A stretch of DNA of 64,000 nucleotides from positions 124,001 through 188,000 of the forward strand of contig CAVTWD010000009.1 of the NCBI GenBank assembly GCA_963738325.1. The letters run 5' to 3'. Below the pieces are notes generated by a model, which had not been told where the DNA came from, ran no database searches, and was given only the letters and a program-made list of their open reading frames with translations. Both the position numbers and the translations under genes were made by a program. Shown here piece by piece: positions 52,902-61,298 of this stretch; positions within the stretch are counted from its first letter, which is position 1, and each line of letters begins with the position of its first letter. This stretch comes from CAVTWD01 sp963738325. GTDB lineage: Bacteria; Actinomycetota; Acidimicrobiia; Acidimicrobiales; Ilumatobacteraceae.

Positions 52902-54206
52902 TCACTTCAGGAAGCCCTCGTAGTTCCGCATCATCAGCTGGCTGTCGATCTGCTTCATCGTCTCGAGGGCGACTCCGACGGCGATGAGGACGGTGGTCCC
53001 GCCGAGCGGGAACCGGGTGACGTTGCCTGCCGCCAACACGATCGAGGGGAGGATGGCGATGATGGCGATGAAGATGGCGCCCGGCAGCGTGAGGCGGTTG
53101 AGCACCCGGCGCAGGTAGCGCTCGGTCTGAGGCCCCGGCCGAATGCCCGGGATGAAGCCGCCCTGCTTGCGCAACTGGTCGGCCTGCTTCTCGGGCGAGA
53201 ACGCGATGGAGTTGTAGAAGTAGGAGAAGCCCACGATGAGCAGGCCGTAGAACATCAGGTGCAGCCAGTTCGTGGTGTCCAGGATGAAGTTGTTGACGAA
53301 CGTGCGCAGCCAGTCCCACGGCACGACCTGCACGAGGAGCGCCGGCAGGAACAGCACCGAGCTGGCGAAGATGATGGCGATCACGCCGGCCTGGTTGATC
53401 TTGAGCGGGATGTACGTGCTCTGGCCGCCGTACATCCGCCGGCCGACCACACGTTTGGCGAACTGCACGGGGATGCGACGCTGGCCCAGCTCCATGAACA
53501 CGATGGCCACCAACGTGACGATGGAGAGGAACACCAGGAAGCCGAAGACGATGAACTGGCTCTCCTTCAGCAGCGCGTAGTACTGGAAGGGGAGCGAGCT
53601 GACCACCGAGGCGAAGATCAGCATCGACATGCCGTTGCCGATGCCGCGCTCGGTCATGAGCTCACCCATCCACATGAGCAGCACGGTGCCCGCGGTCAGC
53701 GTGGCGATGGCGAGCAGCACGCGCGGCAGCTCGAAGCCCGGGAGCAGCACCACGCTCGGCGCCGCCCGCCCGAAGAAGATGGTGTTGCCGCTGCCCTTGC
53801 CGAACACGAAGGTGAGGCCCGTCGCCTGGAGCAAGGCGATGGCGATGGCGAGGTAGCGGGTCCACTGGGTGATCTTGCGCTGGCCGACCGCGCCCTGGTT
53901 CTGCCACTCCTCCAGCTTGGGGATCACCACCCCGAGGATCTGGATGATGATCGAGGCCGTGATGTACGGCATGATCCCGAGGGCGAAGATGGCGAACTGG
54001 CTGAGCGCACCGCCCGAGAAGAGGTTGAGGAAGCCGATCGTGCCTTGCTGCTCGGCCGTGGTCTGGAGCTGCTTCACCGCCTGGTAGTCGACGCCGGGGA
54101 CGGGAAGGTGGGCGCCCAGCCGGTACAGCAGGATCATGAGCAGGGTGAAGAGGATCTTGCCCCGAAGGTCTGAGACCTTCAGCACGTTCTTCACGCTCGA
54201 GAGCAC
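52902..54206 (-). CDS. secY: Preprotein translocase subunit SecY
   Basis: Channel of the Sec translocon in the plasma membrane. 434 residues with ten hydrophobic helices, intact. GKILFTLLMILLYRLGAHLP, ALGIMPYITASIIIQILG, MWMGELMTERGIGNGMSMLI and FYNSIAFSPEKQADQLRKQG are standard SecY blocks; cytoplasmic loops 4 and 5 are recognisable. GTG start at 54206, 42 bp after rplO. Confidence 0.98.
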   Translation of the reverse strand: MLSSVKNVLKVSDLRGKILFTLLMILLYRLGAHLPVPGVDYQAVKQLQTTAEQQGTIGFLNLFSGGALSQFAIFALGIMPYITASIIIQILGVVIPKLEEWQNQGAVGQRKITQWTRYLAIAIALLQATGLTFVFGKGSGNTIFFGRAAPSVVLLPGFELPRVLLAIATLTAGTVLLMWMGELMTERGIGNGMSMLIFASVVSSLPFQYYALLKESQFIVFGFLVFLSIVTLVAIVFMELGQRRIPVQFAKRVVGRRMYGGQSTYIPLKINQAGVIAIIFASSVLFLPALLVQVVPWDWLRTFVNNFILDTTNWLHLMFYGLLIVGFSYFYNSIAFSPEKQADQLRKQGGFIPGIRPGPQTERYLRRVLNRLTLPGAIFIAIIAILPSIVLAAGNVTRFPLGGTTVLIAVGVALETMKQIDSQLMMRNYEGFLK

Positions 54207-54248
54207 GCCGGGCTCCTTGGTGGGTGGACAGCCGCCCGAGGGCGCGAG

Positions 54249-54749
54249 TCAGCGGTTCGTGAACTGGTTGCCCTTCGCCGGAGGGCGACCAGCACCGTAG
54301 GGCAGGGGCAGCACCTCGACGCTACCCCCCGCCGAGGTGATGGCGGCTTCAGCAGCCTTCGAGAAGCCATGAGCGCTCACCCGGACCGCCCGGGTGAGCT
54401 CGCCGCGGCCGAGCACCTTCACCAGGGCCCCCTTGTGGACCAGCCCGTGCTCGTGCAAGGTGGCCGGGCTGATCTCGCGGAGGCGGTAGTGCTCGGCGGT
54501 GGCCTCCAGGGTGTCGAGGTTGATGGCCTGGTACTCGACCCGGAAGGGGTTGGTGAAGCCCTTCAGCTTCGGGACCCGCTGCTTGATCGGCATCTGGCCG
54601 CCTTCGAAGCCGCGCGGCACGGCGTCGCGCGCCTTCTGGCCCTTGGTGCCGCGGCCCGCCGTCTTGCCGCCGTGGCCGGCGATGCCCCGCCCGACCCGAC
54701 GACGGGACCGGGTTGATCCCGCGGCCGGTTTCAACTCGTCAACTCGCAT
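54249..54749 (-). CDS. rplO: Ribosomal protein L15
   Basis: 166 residues from ATG 54749. RRRVGRGIAGHGGKTAGRGT, then GFEGGQMPIKQRVPKLKGF, and the C-terminal AHGFSKAAEAAITSAGGSVE are diagnostic. It overlaps the rpmD end by 11 bp. The last residues (GRPPAKGNQFTNR) extend the protein. Confidence 0.97.
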   Translation of the reverse strand: MRVDELKPAAGSTRSRRRVGRGIAGHGGKTAGRGTKGQKARDAVPRGFEGGQMPIKQRVPKLKGFTNPFRVEYQAINLDTLEATAEHYRLREISPATLHEHGLVHKGALVKVLGRGELTRAVRVSAHGFSKAAEAAITSAGGSVEVLPLPYGAGRPPAKGNQFTNR

Positions 54750-54975
54750 CTGAAGGCTCCGTTCGGGCCGGCGCGCCCTTCGGCGCGTTGGGCTCGGCCA
54801 CCGCTTCCACGGTGACCAGATGGGGCACACGGGCGATCATCCCCCGGATCTCCGGGCGGTCGGGAAGCGTCGTCGTCGCACCGATGCGACCCAGCCCGAG
54901 GGCGCGGAGGGTGCCGCGGGCCTTGGGCTTGGCCCCGATCTTCGAGCGCACCTGCGTGATCTTCAGCGCCGCCAT
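54739..54975 (-). CDS. rpmD: Ribosomal protein L30, with C-terminal extension
   Basis: 78 residues, longer than the usual 58-61. The core LKITQVRSKIGAKPKARGTL, then RPEIRGMIARVPHLVTVE, is standard, and the extra PNAPKGAPARTEPSDAS is a low-complexity tail. ATG 54975 overlaps the rpsE stop (TGATG). Confidence 0.96.
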   Translation of the reverse strand: MAALKITQVRSKIGAKPKARGTLRALGLGRIGATTTLPDRPEIRGMIARVPHLVTVEAVAEPNAPKGAPARTEPSDAS

Positions 54976-55542
54976 CAGCGCCCCTCTGCGCCGGCGATGA
55001 CGTCACGCTGGCGCTCCTTGTAGGCGCGCAGCAGTCCTTTCGGGACGAACTCCTCCACCGGGAGGCCCCGCCTCCGGGCGATCTCCTCGGGTCGCTGCAG
55101 CGAGCGGAGCCCGGCGATGGTGGCGCGAGCCACGTTGATCGCGTTCGACGAGCCAAGCGACTTGCACAGCACGTCGTGGATGCCGGCCTCCTCGAGGATC
55201 GCGCCGCGCCGCGCCGCCCGCGATGACCCCTGTACCGGGCGCCGCCGGCTTGAGCAGCACCCGGCCCGCGCCCGTCTCGCCGATGACGGGATGGGTGATG
55301 GTCCCGCCGGCGAGGGCCACGGGGAAGAGGTTCTTCTTGGCTTCCTCGGTGCCCTTCTGGATGGCGAGGGGCACCTCCTTGGCCTTGCCGTAGCCGAGCC
55401 CCACGCGGCCGTTGCCGTCACCGACGACGACGAGCGCGGTGAAGCTGAAGCGGCGGCCACCCTTCACGACCTTGGCCACCCGGTTGATGCTGATGACCCG
55501 CGACTCCCGCAGGCCGGACGCGCTGACCTCGATGTTGGCCAT
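54975..55542 (-). CDS. rpsE: Ribosomal protein S5, frameshifted
   Basis: VISINRVAKVVKGGRRFSFT, VVVGDGNGRVGLGYGKAKEV and ALAGGTITHPVIGETGAGRV form the N-terminal double-stranded RNA-binding part. One extra base in a GGCGCGGCGCGG stretch near 55215 shifts the frame before AILEEAGIHDVLCKSLGSSN and AINVARATIAGLRSLQ. The repaired product is 188 residues. Being essential, it must be intact in the living cell. Confidence 0.96.
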
Positions 55543-55544
55543 GC

Positions 55545-55913
55545 TCAGAGCTCCAATCCGGCTTCTCGTGCCGCGTCGGCCACGGCCGCCACCCGGCCGT
55601 GGTACAGGAACCCGCCGCGATCGAACACGACGCGTTCCACGCCGGCGGCCTTGGCCCGTTCGGCCACGAGCTTGCCGACCTTGTTGGCCGCAGCCATGTT
55701 GCCGGTCGCGCCCGCCCCTCGAACGTCCGCCTCGAGGGTGGAGGCGGAAGCGACGGTGCGGCCGCGGCTGTCGTCGATCACCTGGGCGACGATGTGGCGG
55801 TTGGAGCGGAACACCGACAGGCGGGGACGCTCGGTCGTGCCGTGGATCTTCTTGCGGACCCGGGCGTGGCGGCGCGTCCGCGCCGTGCGCCTGGTCTGGG
55901 AGGCACCGCTCAT
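55545..55913 (-). CDS. rplR: Ribosomal protein L18
   Basis: 122 residues from ATG 55913 (a GTG at 55916 adds one codon). HARVRKKIHGTTERPRLSVF, RSNRHIVAQVIDDSRGRTV and VVFDRGGFLYHGRVAAVADA are standard; it binds 5S rRNA. Confidence 0.97.
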   Translation of the reverse strand: MSGASQTRRTARTRRHARVRKKIHGTTERPRLSVFRSNRHIVAQVIDDSRGRTVASASTLEADVRGAGATGNMAAANKVGKLVAERAKAAGVERVVFDRGGFLYHGRVAAVADAAREAGLEL

Positions 55914-55915
55914 CA

Positions 55916-56458
55916 CTACTTCTTTCCGGCCTTGCCGGCCTTGCGGAGGATCTTCTCGCCTGCGTACTTCACGCCCTTGCCCTTGTACGGCTCGGGCTTG
56001 CGGACGGCTCGGATGTCAGCCGCGGTCTGCCCGACGCGCTCCTTGTCGATGCCGCGCACCACGATGCGGGTGGGGGTGGGGACCTCGAAGGTGATGCCGT
56101 CCGGGGCCTGGACGACCACGGGATGGCTGTAGCCGAGGGCAAGCCGAAGCGTGCCGGGACCCTGGGCCTCGGCCCGGTAGCCGACGCCGACGATCTCCAG
56201 CTCCTTCGCGAACCCGCCGGTGACCCCCTGGACCATGTTGGCCACCAAGCTCCGGGTGAGGCCGTGGAGGGCGCGGCTCTCGCGCTCGTCGTCGGGGCGC
56301 TCGACGACGAGGGTGTCACCGTCCTGGCGGAGCGTGATGGCACCCGGGATGGCCCGCGACAGCGAGCCGTTCGGCCCCTTCACCGTCACGTTGCCGTCCT
56401 CGACCGCCACGTCGACCCCCGCGGGCACGGGGATGGGGGTGTTGCCGATACGGGACAT
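55916..56458 (-). CDS. rplF: Ribosomal protein L6
   Basis: 180 residues, intact. SRIGNTPIPVPAGVDVAVE, VKGPNGSLSRAIPG, GVGYRAEAQGPGTLRLALGY and the C-terminal RKPEPYKGKGVKYAGEKILR are diagnostic L6 segments. Confidence 0.98.
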   Translation of the reverse strand: MSRIGNTPIPVPAGVDVAVEDGNVTVKGPNGSLSRAIPGAITLRQDGDTLVVERPDDERESRALHGLTRSLVANMVQGVTGGFAKELEIVGVGYRAEAQGPGTLRLALGYSHPVVVQAPDGITFEVPTPTRIVVRGIDKERVGQTAADIRAVRKPEPYKGKGVKYAGEKILRKAGKAGKK

Positions 56459-56465
56459 CGCTACC

Positions 56466-56864
56466 TCACCACACGTAGCAGAGGACCTCGCCGCCGACCT
56501 TGCGGTGGCGAGCCTCGCGATCGGTCATGAGCCCGTGGCTCGTGGACAAGACGGCCACGCCGAGCCCTCCGAGGACGCGGGGGACCTTGTCGGCCTTGGA
56601 GTAGACGCGCAGCCCGGGTTTCGAGACCCGGCGCAGCCCGGAGATGGTGCGGGCCCGCTCGGCGCTGTACTTCATCTGGATGGTCAACTGCTCACCCGGA
56701 CCATGCGACGCCGGTGACACCGAGAACCCCTCGATGTAGCCCTCCTGCTGGAGGATCTTGGCCAGCGCCACCTTCTGCCTCGACGACGGCATCCCCACCT
56801 CGTCGTGCATCGCCACGTTGGCGTTGCGGATGCGGGTGAGCATGTCGGCGATCGGGTCGGTCAT
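56466..56864 (-). CDS. rpsH: Ribosomal protein S8
   Basis: 132 residues from ATG 56864 (MTDPIADMLTRIRNANVAMH); a GTG at 56870 would add two codons. The C-terminal GLGVAVLSTSHGLMTDREAR and GGEVLCYVW are standard S8. Confidence 0.97.
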   Translation of the reverse strand: MTDPIADMLTRIRNANVAMHDEVGMPSSRQKVALAKILQQEGYIEGFSVSPASHGPGEQLTIQMKYSAERARTISGLRRVSKPGLRVYSKADKVPRVLGGLGVAVLSTSHGLMTDREARHRKVGGEVLCYVW

Positions 56865-56882
56865 CGTCACAGCACGCGCTCC

Positions 56883-57068
56883 TTACCAACTCGCCTTGGT
56901 GACACCGGGCAGCTCACCGGCCAGGGCGAGCTCGCGGAGGCAGATGCGGCAGAGGCCGAAGTCGCGATACACCGACCGCGGCCGGCCGCAGCGCCGGCAG
57001 CGCGTGTAGGCGCGCACCTTGTACTTGGGCTTGCGTTGCTGCTTCTCGATGAGTGCTTTCTTCGCCAT
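56883..57068 (-). CDS. rpsZ: Ribosomal protein S14, zinc-binding type Z
   Basis: 61 residues. AKKALIEKQQRKPKYKVRAY, then CRRCGRPRSVYRDFGLCRIC with its CxxC pair twice, marks the zinc-binding short form. The C-terminal LGVTKASW ending is standard. Confidence 0.97.
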   Translation of the reverse strand: MAKKALIEKQQRKPKYKVRAYTRCRRCGRPRSVYRDFGLCRICLRELALAGELPGVTKASW

Positions 57069-57089
57069 GTCAGCCTTCCCTCGCGCCCG

Positions 57090-57758
57090 TCACTTCTTCT
57101 TCCCGGATTTGGTGGGTCCTCTGCGCCCTCGCGCCCCGCGGACGGGACGGCCCCGCCGCTCTCCCCGCGACAGGGACGCCTCCTCACCTCGCTTGAACGG
57201 GAAGCCGAACGCCTCGAGCAGGGCACGACCGCCGGCGTCGTCAGTGGCGCTGGTGACGATGGTGATGTCCATCCCACGCGGCAGATCGACCTTGTCGTAG
57301 TCGATCTCGGGGAAGATGAGCTGTTCGGTGACGCCGAAGGTGTAGTTGCCTCGCCCGTCGAAGCTGCTCGCGGGCAGACCCCGGAAGTCGCGGATCCGGG
57401 GGATGGCGACGCTGATGAGGCGGTCGAGGAACTCCCACATCCGCTCGCCCCGCAGCGTCACCTTGACGCCGATGGACTGACCCTCCCGCAGCTTGAACCC
57501 TGCGATCGACTTGGTCGCCTTCGTCACGATGGGCTTCTGGCCGCTGATGATCGTGAGGTCGTTGACCGCCCCTTCGAGCAGCGACGGCTGCTGCGTGGCC
57601 CGGCCGACGCCCATGTTGAGGACGACCTTCTCGAAGCGGGGGACCTGCATGACGTTGGCCAGGCCGAGGTCTTCCTTGAGCCGGGCCTGCACCTCGGCGT
57701 GGTAGCGGAGCTTGAGACGGGGAGCCTCGGTGGTCGCCGCGGCTTCGGTGGTGCTCAC
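57090..57758 (-). CDS. rplE: Ribosomal protein L5, with basic C-terminal extension
   Basis: 222 residues against the usual 179-190. EDLGLANVMQVPRFEKVVLN, GQKPIVTKATKSIAGFKLRE and IRDFRGLPASSFDGRGNYTF are standard. The final 35 residues (SLSRGERRGRPVRGARGRRG, then PTKSGKKK) are an Arg/Gly/Lys-rich tail not present in most L5. GTG 57758 overlaps the rplX stop by 4 bp. Confidence 0.96.
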   Translation of the reverse strand: MSTTEAAATTEAPRLKLRYHAEVQARLKEDLGLANVMQVPRFEKVVLNMGVGRATQQPSLLEGAVNDLTIISGQKPIVTKATKSIAGFKLREGQSIGVKVTLRGERMWEFLDRLISVAIPRIRDFRGLPASSFDGRGNYTFGVTEQLIFPEIDYDKVDLPRGMDITIVTSATDDAGGRALLEAFGFPFKRGEEASLSRGERRGRPVRGARGRRGPTKSGKKK

Positions 57759-58060
57759 GGCAGCGTCTCCCCCGTTCGCGTCGCGACGCGGACCTTCTGC
57801 CCGTCGGGCTCGAGCTTGTAGTGGATGCGGCTGGGCTTGCCCTCCGCCACCAAGGCCACGTTGCTGGCGGGCAGGGGCATGTCCTTGTCGATGATGCCGG
57901 CCTGCATGGTGGCCCGTGTCTGCTTCTGGTGCTTGCGGACGAGGTTGACGCCCTCGACGATCACCTTGTCCTCCTTGGGCAGGACCCGCATCACCGCGCC
58001 GACCTTGCCGCGGTCCTTGCCGCTCAACACCACGACCCGGTCACCCTTCTTGAGCTTCAC
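57755..58060 (-). CDS. rplX: Ribosomal protein L24
   Basis: 101 residues from GTG 58060, chosen because GGAGG lies 8 nt upstream and the family begins KKGDRVVVLSGKDRGKVG. VEGVNLVRKHQKQTRATMQA and SNVALVAEGKPSRIHYKLE follow. Confidence 0.96.
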   Translation of the reverse strand: MKLKKGDRVVVLSGKDRGKVGAVMRVLPKEDKVIVEGVNLVRKHQKQTRATMQAGIIDKDMPLPASNVALVAEGKPSRIHYKLEPDGQKVRVATRTGETLP

Positions 58061-58085
58061 CGCCAATGCCTCCCTCTCCGCGCCA

Positions 58086-58454
58086 CTAGAGCACCTCCGG
58101 GGCAAGCGAGATGATCCTCATGAACCGCTTGTCGCGCAGCTCCCGCCCGACGGGGCCGAAGATGCGTGTGCCGCGCGGCGACTTGTCGTCCCTGATGAGC
58201 ACGGCCGCGTTCTCGTCGAAGCGGATGTAGCTGCCGTCGGCGCGCCGCTTCTCCTTCTTCGTGCGCACGACGACGCACTTGACGACGTCACCCTTCTTCA
58301 CCGCGGCCCCGGGGATGGCGTCTTTCACGGTGGCCACGAAGATGTCACCGATCGACGCGTAGCGCCGCCGGGTGCCCCCGAGGACCTTGATGACGAGGAC
58401 CTCCTTGGCCCCGCTGTTGTCGGCCACCCGGAGTCGGGACTCCTGCTGGATCAC
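58086..58454 (-). CDS. rplN: Ribosomal protein L14
   Basis: 122 residues, intact. MIQQESRLRVADNSGAKEVL, VKDAIPGAAVKKGDVVKCVV and RIFGPVGRELRDKRFMRIIS are diagnostic. GTG 58454 overlaps the rpsQ stop by 4 bp. Confidence 0.98.
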   Translation of the reverse strand: MIQQESRLRVADNSGAKEVLVIKVLGGTRRRYASIGDIFVATVKDAIPGAAVKKGDVVKCVVVRTKKEKRRADGSYIRFDENAAVLIRDDKSPRGTRIFGPVGRELRDKRFMRIISLAPEVL

Positions 58455-58730
58455 TTGGCCCGCTCCAGCACGTCGACCACCCGCCAGCGCTTCTGCTTGG
58501 AGAGCGGGCGGGTCTCCATGACCCGCACGCGGTCGCCGACCTTGACGTCATTCGACTCGTCGTGCGCGTACAGCCGCTTGGTCCGCAGCATGTACTTGGC
58601 GTACTTCGGATGCCGGACGCGGTCGATGACGGCGACGACGATCGTCTTGTCCATCTTGTCCGACACGACGACGCCTTCGCGCACCTTGCGAGCCGCGCGC
58701 GGGGCCGCCTTCGCTGATCTCGTCAGCCAT
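58451..58730 (-). CDS. rpsQ: Ribosomal protein S17, frameshifted near its start
   Basis: The intact part reads VREGVVVSDKMDKTIVVAVI, HPKYAKYMLRTKRLYAHDES and RVMETRPLSKQKRWRVVDVL. ATG 58730 overlaps the rpmC stop (TGATG) and gives MADEIS, but the frame must then shift by one base near 58710 to read KAAPRAARKVREG, the N-terminus expected here. The repaired product is 92 residues. A GTG start at 58684 would give 77 residues without the tail and is the alternative. Confidence 0.9.
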
Positions 58731-58951
58731 CAGCTGGCCTCCTCGGCCTCGGCCGCCGCGATCTCGCGCTGGCGGAGCAGGGTGTTGATGCGGGCGATCT
58801 CGCGCCGCAGCTGGCCCAGCCGGGCCGTGTTGTCGAGCTGGCCGGTGGCGTGCTGGAAGCGAAGGTTGAACGACTCGGCCTTGGCCTCGGCCAGCTTGTC
58901 GACGAGCTCGCCGAGGTCGAGGTCCCGCAGCTCGGTCGTGGCTTTTGCCAT
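58730..58951 (-). CDS. rpmC: Ribosomal protein L29
   Basis: 73 residues, intact. ATTELRDLDLGELVDKLAEA, then ESFNLRFQHATGQLDNTARL and RREIARINTLLRQREI, a helical hairpin typical of L29. Confidence 0.96.
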   Translation of the reverse strand: MAKATTELRDLDLGELVDKLAEAKAESFNLRFQHATGQLDNTARLGQLRREIARINTLLRQREIAAAEAEEAS

Positions 58952-58952
58952 C

Positions 58953-59369
58953 TCAGATCCCCTCGTCTCGGGAGACGACCTTCGCCTTGATGGGGAGCTT
59001 CTGGATGGCTCGCTCCATCGCGCTCCTGGCCACGTCGGGGTTCGGGTACGACAGCTCGAACATGATCCGGCCCGGCTTGACCACCGCCACCCAGTGCTCG
59101 GGATTGCCCTTCCCCGAGCCCATCCGCGTCTCGGCGGGCTTCTGCGTGACCGGCTTGTCGGGGAAGATGCTGATCCAGACCTTGCCGCCCCGGCGGATGT
59201 GGCGGGTCATCGCGATACGAGCGGCCTCGATCTGGCGGGCCGTGATCCACCCCGGCTCGAGAGCCTGGATGCCGTAGTCCCCGTACGACAGGGTGGTGCC
59301 CCCCTTCGCCACCCCGTTGAGGCGGCCCCGGTGTTGCTTGCGATGCTTGACCTTGCGCGGCATCAACAT
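58953..59369 (-). CDS. rplP: Ribosomal protein L16
   Basis: 138 residues from ATG 59369 (MLMPRKVKHRKQHRGRLNG); a second ATG at 59363 is possible. YGIQALEPGWITARQIEAAR, FPDKPVTQKPAETRMGSGKG and EHWVAVVKPGRIMFELSY are standard. Confidence 0.98.
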   Translation of the reverse strand: MLMPRKVKHRKQHRGRLNGVAKGGTTLSYGDYGIQALEPGWITARQIEAARIAMTRHIRRGGKVWISIFPDKPVTQKPAETRMGSGKGNPEHWVAVVKPGRIMFELSYPNPDVARSAMERAIQKLPIKAKVVSRDEGI

Positions 59370-59371
59370 GG

Positions 59372-60250
59372 TCAGTCCTCCCCCGGCCGGAAGTGCGGGG
59401 TCTCGTGGGTCTGGCGGGTGCGGCGCTCGATCTCCTCTTCCTCGGCGAGGAGCTTCTCGATGTCCGGGTCGGCCTCCTTGACCAGGGGAGCGACCTCGGC
59501 GCTCTCGTCGCTCGTGCGGCGCCCGGCCGAGGAGACCACGCGGCGCGGCTGGCCCTGACCAGAGGTCTCGCCCACGGCCATGGCCGCCTCGCGCGCGATC
59601 TTGTCCTCCAGCGCGGCCTTGTACGGGAGGATGTCTCCCTTGTAGATCCAGACCTTCACGCCGATGCGGCCGTAGGTGGTCTTCGCCTCGCGGAAGCCGT
59701 AGTCGATGTCGGCCCGGAGCGTGTGCAGCGGGACCCGGCCCTCGCGGTACCACTCCGTGCGGCTCATCTCGGCACCACCCAGGCGGCCCGAGCACTGCAC
59801 CCGAATGCCGAGGGCTCCCGCCTTCTGCGCGTTCTGCACGGCCCGCTTCATCGCGCGGCGGAAGGCGACCCGGTTGGCCAGCTGGTCCGCGACGCCTTGG
59901 GCGATCAGCGCGGCGTCGAGCTCGGCCTGCTTGATCTCCTGGATGTTGAGCTGGACCTTCGGATTGCCGGTGATCTTGGTGAGCCCAGCCCGCAGCTCGT
60001 CGGCCTGGGCCCCCCGACGCCCGATGACGATCCCGGGCCGCGCCGTGTGGACGTCGACACGCACACGGTCACGGGTGCGCTCGATCTCGATACGGCTGAT
60101 GGCGGCCTGCGGTAGGAGCTTCATGATGTACTGCCGGATCCGCCAGTCCTCGGTGAGGTACTCGGTGTACTCCTTGTCGCTGAACCACCGGCTCTTCCAG
60201 TCGGTCGTGATGCCGAGCCGGAAGCCGTAGGGGTTGACCTTCTGGCCCAT
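59372..60250 (-). CDS. rpsC: Ribosomal protein S3, with C-terminal extension
   Basis: 292 residues; the family is usually 210-280. MGQKVNPYGFRLGITTDWKS, the KH-domain region PGIVIGRRGAQADELRAGL, and VQCSGRLGGAEMSRTEWYRE with ADIDYGFREAKTTYGRIGVK are diagnostic. The last 70 residues (SAGRRTSDESAEVAPLVKEA, LLAEEEEIERRTRQTHET) are charged and disordered. ATG 60250 overlaps the rplV stop. Confidence 0.97.
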   Translation of the reverse strand: MGQKVNPYGFRLGITTDWKSRWFSDKEYTEYLTEDWRIRQYIMKLLPQAAISRIEIERTRDRVRVDVHTARPGIVIGRRGAQADELRAGLTKITGNPKVQLNIQEIKQAELDAALIAQGVADQLANRVAFRRAMKRAVQNAQKAGALGIRVQCSGRLGGAEMSRTEWYREGRVPLHTLRADIDYGFREAKTTYGRIGVKVWIYKGDILPYKAALEDKIAREAAMAVGETSGQGQPRRVVSSAGRRTSDESAEVAPLVKEADPDIEKLLAEEEEIERRTRQTHETPHFRPGED

Positions 60251-61011
60251 CAGGCGTCCTCTTCCGTGTCGCGCGCCTCGTCCTCGGTGACGTCCTCGTC
60301 CCTCTCGTGTTCTTCCGTCTCGTCGGACGGCTCCGCGTCTTCGAGGTCGTCCGAGTCGGTCTCGATCAACTCGTCGTCAGCCAGGTCTTCGTCGAGCTCG
60401 CCGGTGACGCCGGCTTCGTCGAGCTCGCCGGCTTCGGCCGCTTCGAGCTCGTCGGCCGTCGGCTCTTCCTCGGTCGCCGGTGCGGGGGCCGCGCCGCGCG
60501 CCGCGGCGGCCTGGCGGCTGCGAGCCACGCGCTCTCGACGGGAGGAAGCGGCCGTCGCCCCCGTGCGTCCCCGCCGGCCGGGCTGGGGACGGGCGGCTTC
60601 ACGGCGCCGGCGCTGCTCGAGCTGCTCCTCCGACATCCGGCTCACGATGATCGTGATGTGGCAGGTGCGCTTGCGGATGCGCGTCGCCCGCCCTCGGGCG
60701 CGGGGCCGGAAGCGCTTCAGCGTGGGGCCCTCGTCGGCGAAGCAGGCCGACACGTAGAGCTCGTCAGGGTCCTGGCCGTCGTTGTTCTGCGCGTTGGCGA
60801 TGGCGGAGGCGAGGCACTTGCTGATCACCCTTGCCGCGCCGCGTTCGGTGAAGTGCAGCACGTCCGCCGCCTCTTTGACGTCGAGCCCGCGGATGAGGTC
60901 GAGCACCGCGCGCGCCTTGGAGGCCGAGAGCCGGCAGTAGCGAGCGACCGCCCGCGTCCCGGCGCGCTCACCGACTTTCGTCGCGCCTTCGTTCGTCTTG
61001 GGGCCGCTCAT
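60250..61011 (-). CDS. rplV: Ribosomal protein L22, with a long acidic C-terminal tail
   Basis: 253 residues, about twice the normal 110-130. Residues 1-125 are ordinary L22: RYCRLSASKARAVLDLIRGL, AIANAQNNDGQDPDELYVSA and RFRPRARGRATRIRKRTCHI. Then come an Arg/Ala-rich segment (QRRRREAARPQPGRRGRTGA) and about 75 strongly acidic residues (LDEDLADDELIETDSDDLED). The frame is unbroken and the stop overlaps rpsC, so the tail is a real part of this reading frame. Confidence 0.96.
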   Translation of the reverse strand: MSGPKTNEGATKVGERAGTRAVARYCRLSASKARAVLDLIRGLDVKEAADVLHFTERGAARVISKCLASAIANAQNNDGQDPDELYVSACFADEGPTLKRFRPRARGRATRIRKRTCHITIIVSRMSEEQLEQRRRREAARPQPGRRGRTGATAASSRRERVARSRQAAAARGAAPAPATEEEPTADELEAAEAGELDEAGVTGELDEDLADDELIETDSDDLEDAEPSDETEEHERDEDVTEDEARDTEEDA

Positions 61012-61292
61012 CGCCGCCCCTTCGTGCTCTTCTCCTGGCCGGCGTGGTACCGGAAGGTGCGAGTGGGGGAGAACTCGCCCAGCTTGTGCCCGACCATCGA
61101 CTCGGTGATGTAGACGGGCACGTGCTTGCGGCCGTCATGCACGGCAATCGTGTGTCCGACCATCTCGGGGATGATCGTCGAGCGCCGTGACCACGTGCGG
61201 ATCACCTTCTTCTCGCCGCTGGCGTTGAGGCCGTCGACCTTCTTGAGGAGATGGTCGTCGACGAAGGGACCCTTCTTCAGGCTGCGTGCCAT
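61008..61292 (-). CDS. rpsS: Ribosomal protein S19
   Basis: 94 residues, intact. ARSLKKGPFVDDHLLKKVDG, RTWSRRSTIIPEMVGHTIAV and HVPVYITESMVGHKLGEFSP are diagnostic. It overlaps the rplV start by 4 bp. Confidence 0.98.
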   Translation of the reverse strand: MARSLKKGPFVDDHLLKKVDGLNASGEKKVIRTWSRRSTIIPEMVGHTIAVHDGRKHVPVYITESMVGHKLGEFSPTRTFRYHAGQEKSTKGRR

Positions 61293-61298
61293 GGTCTC

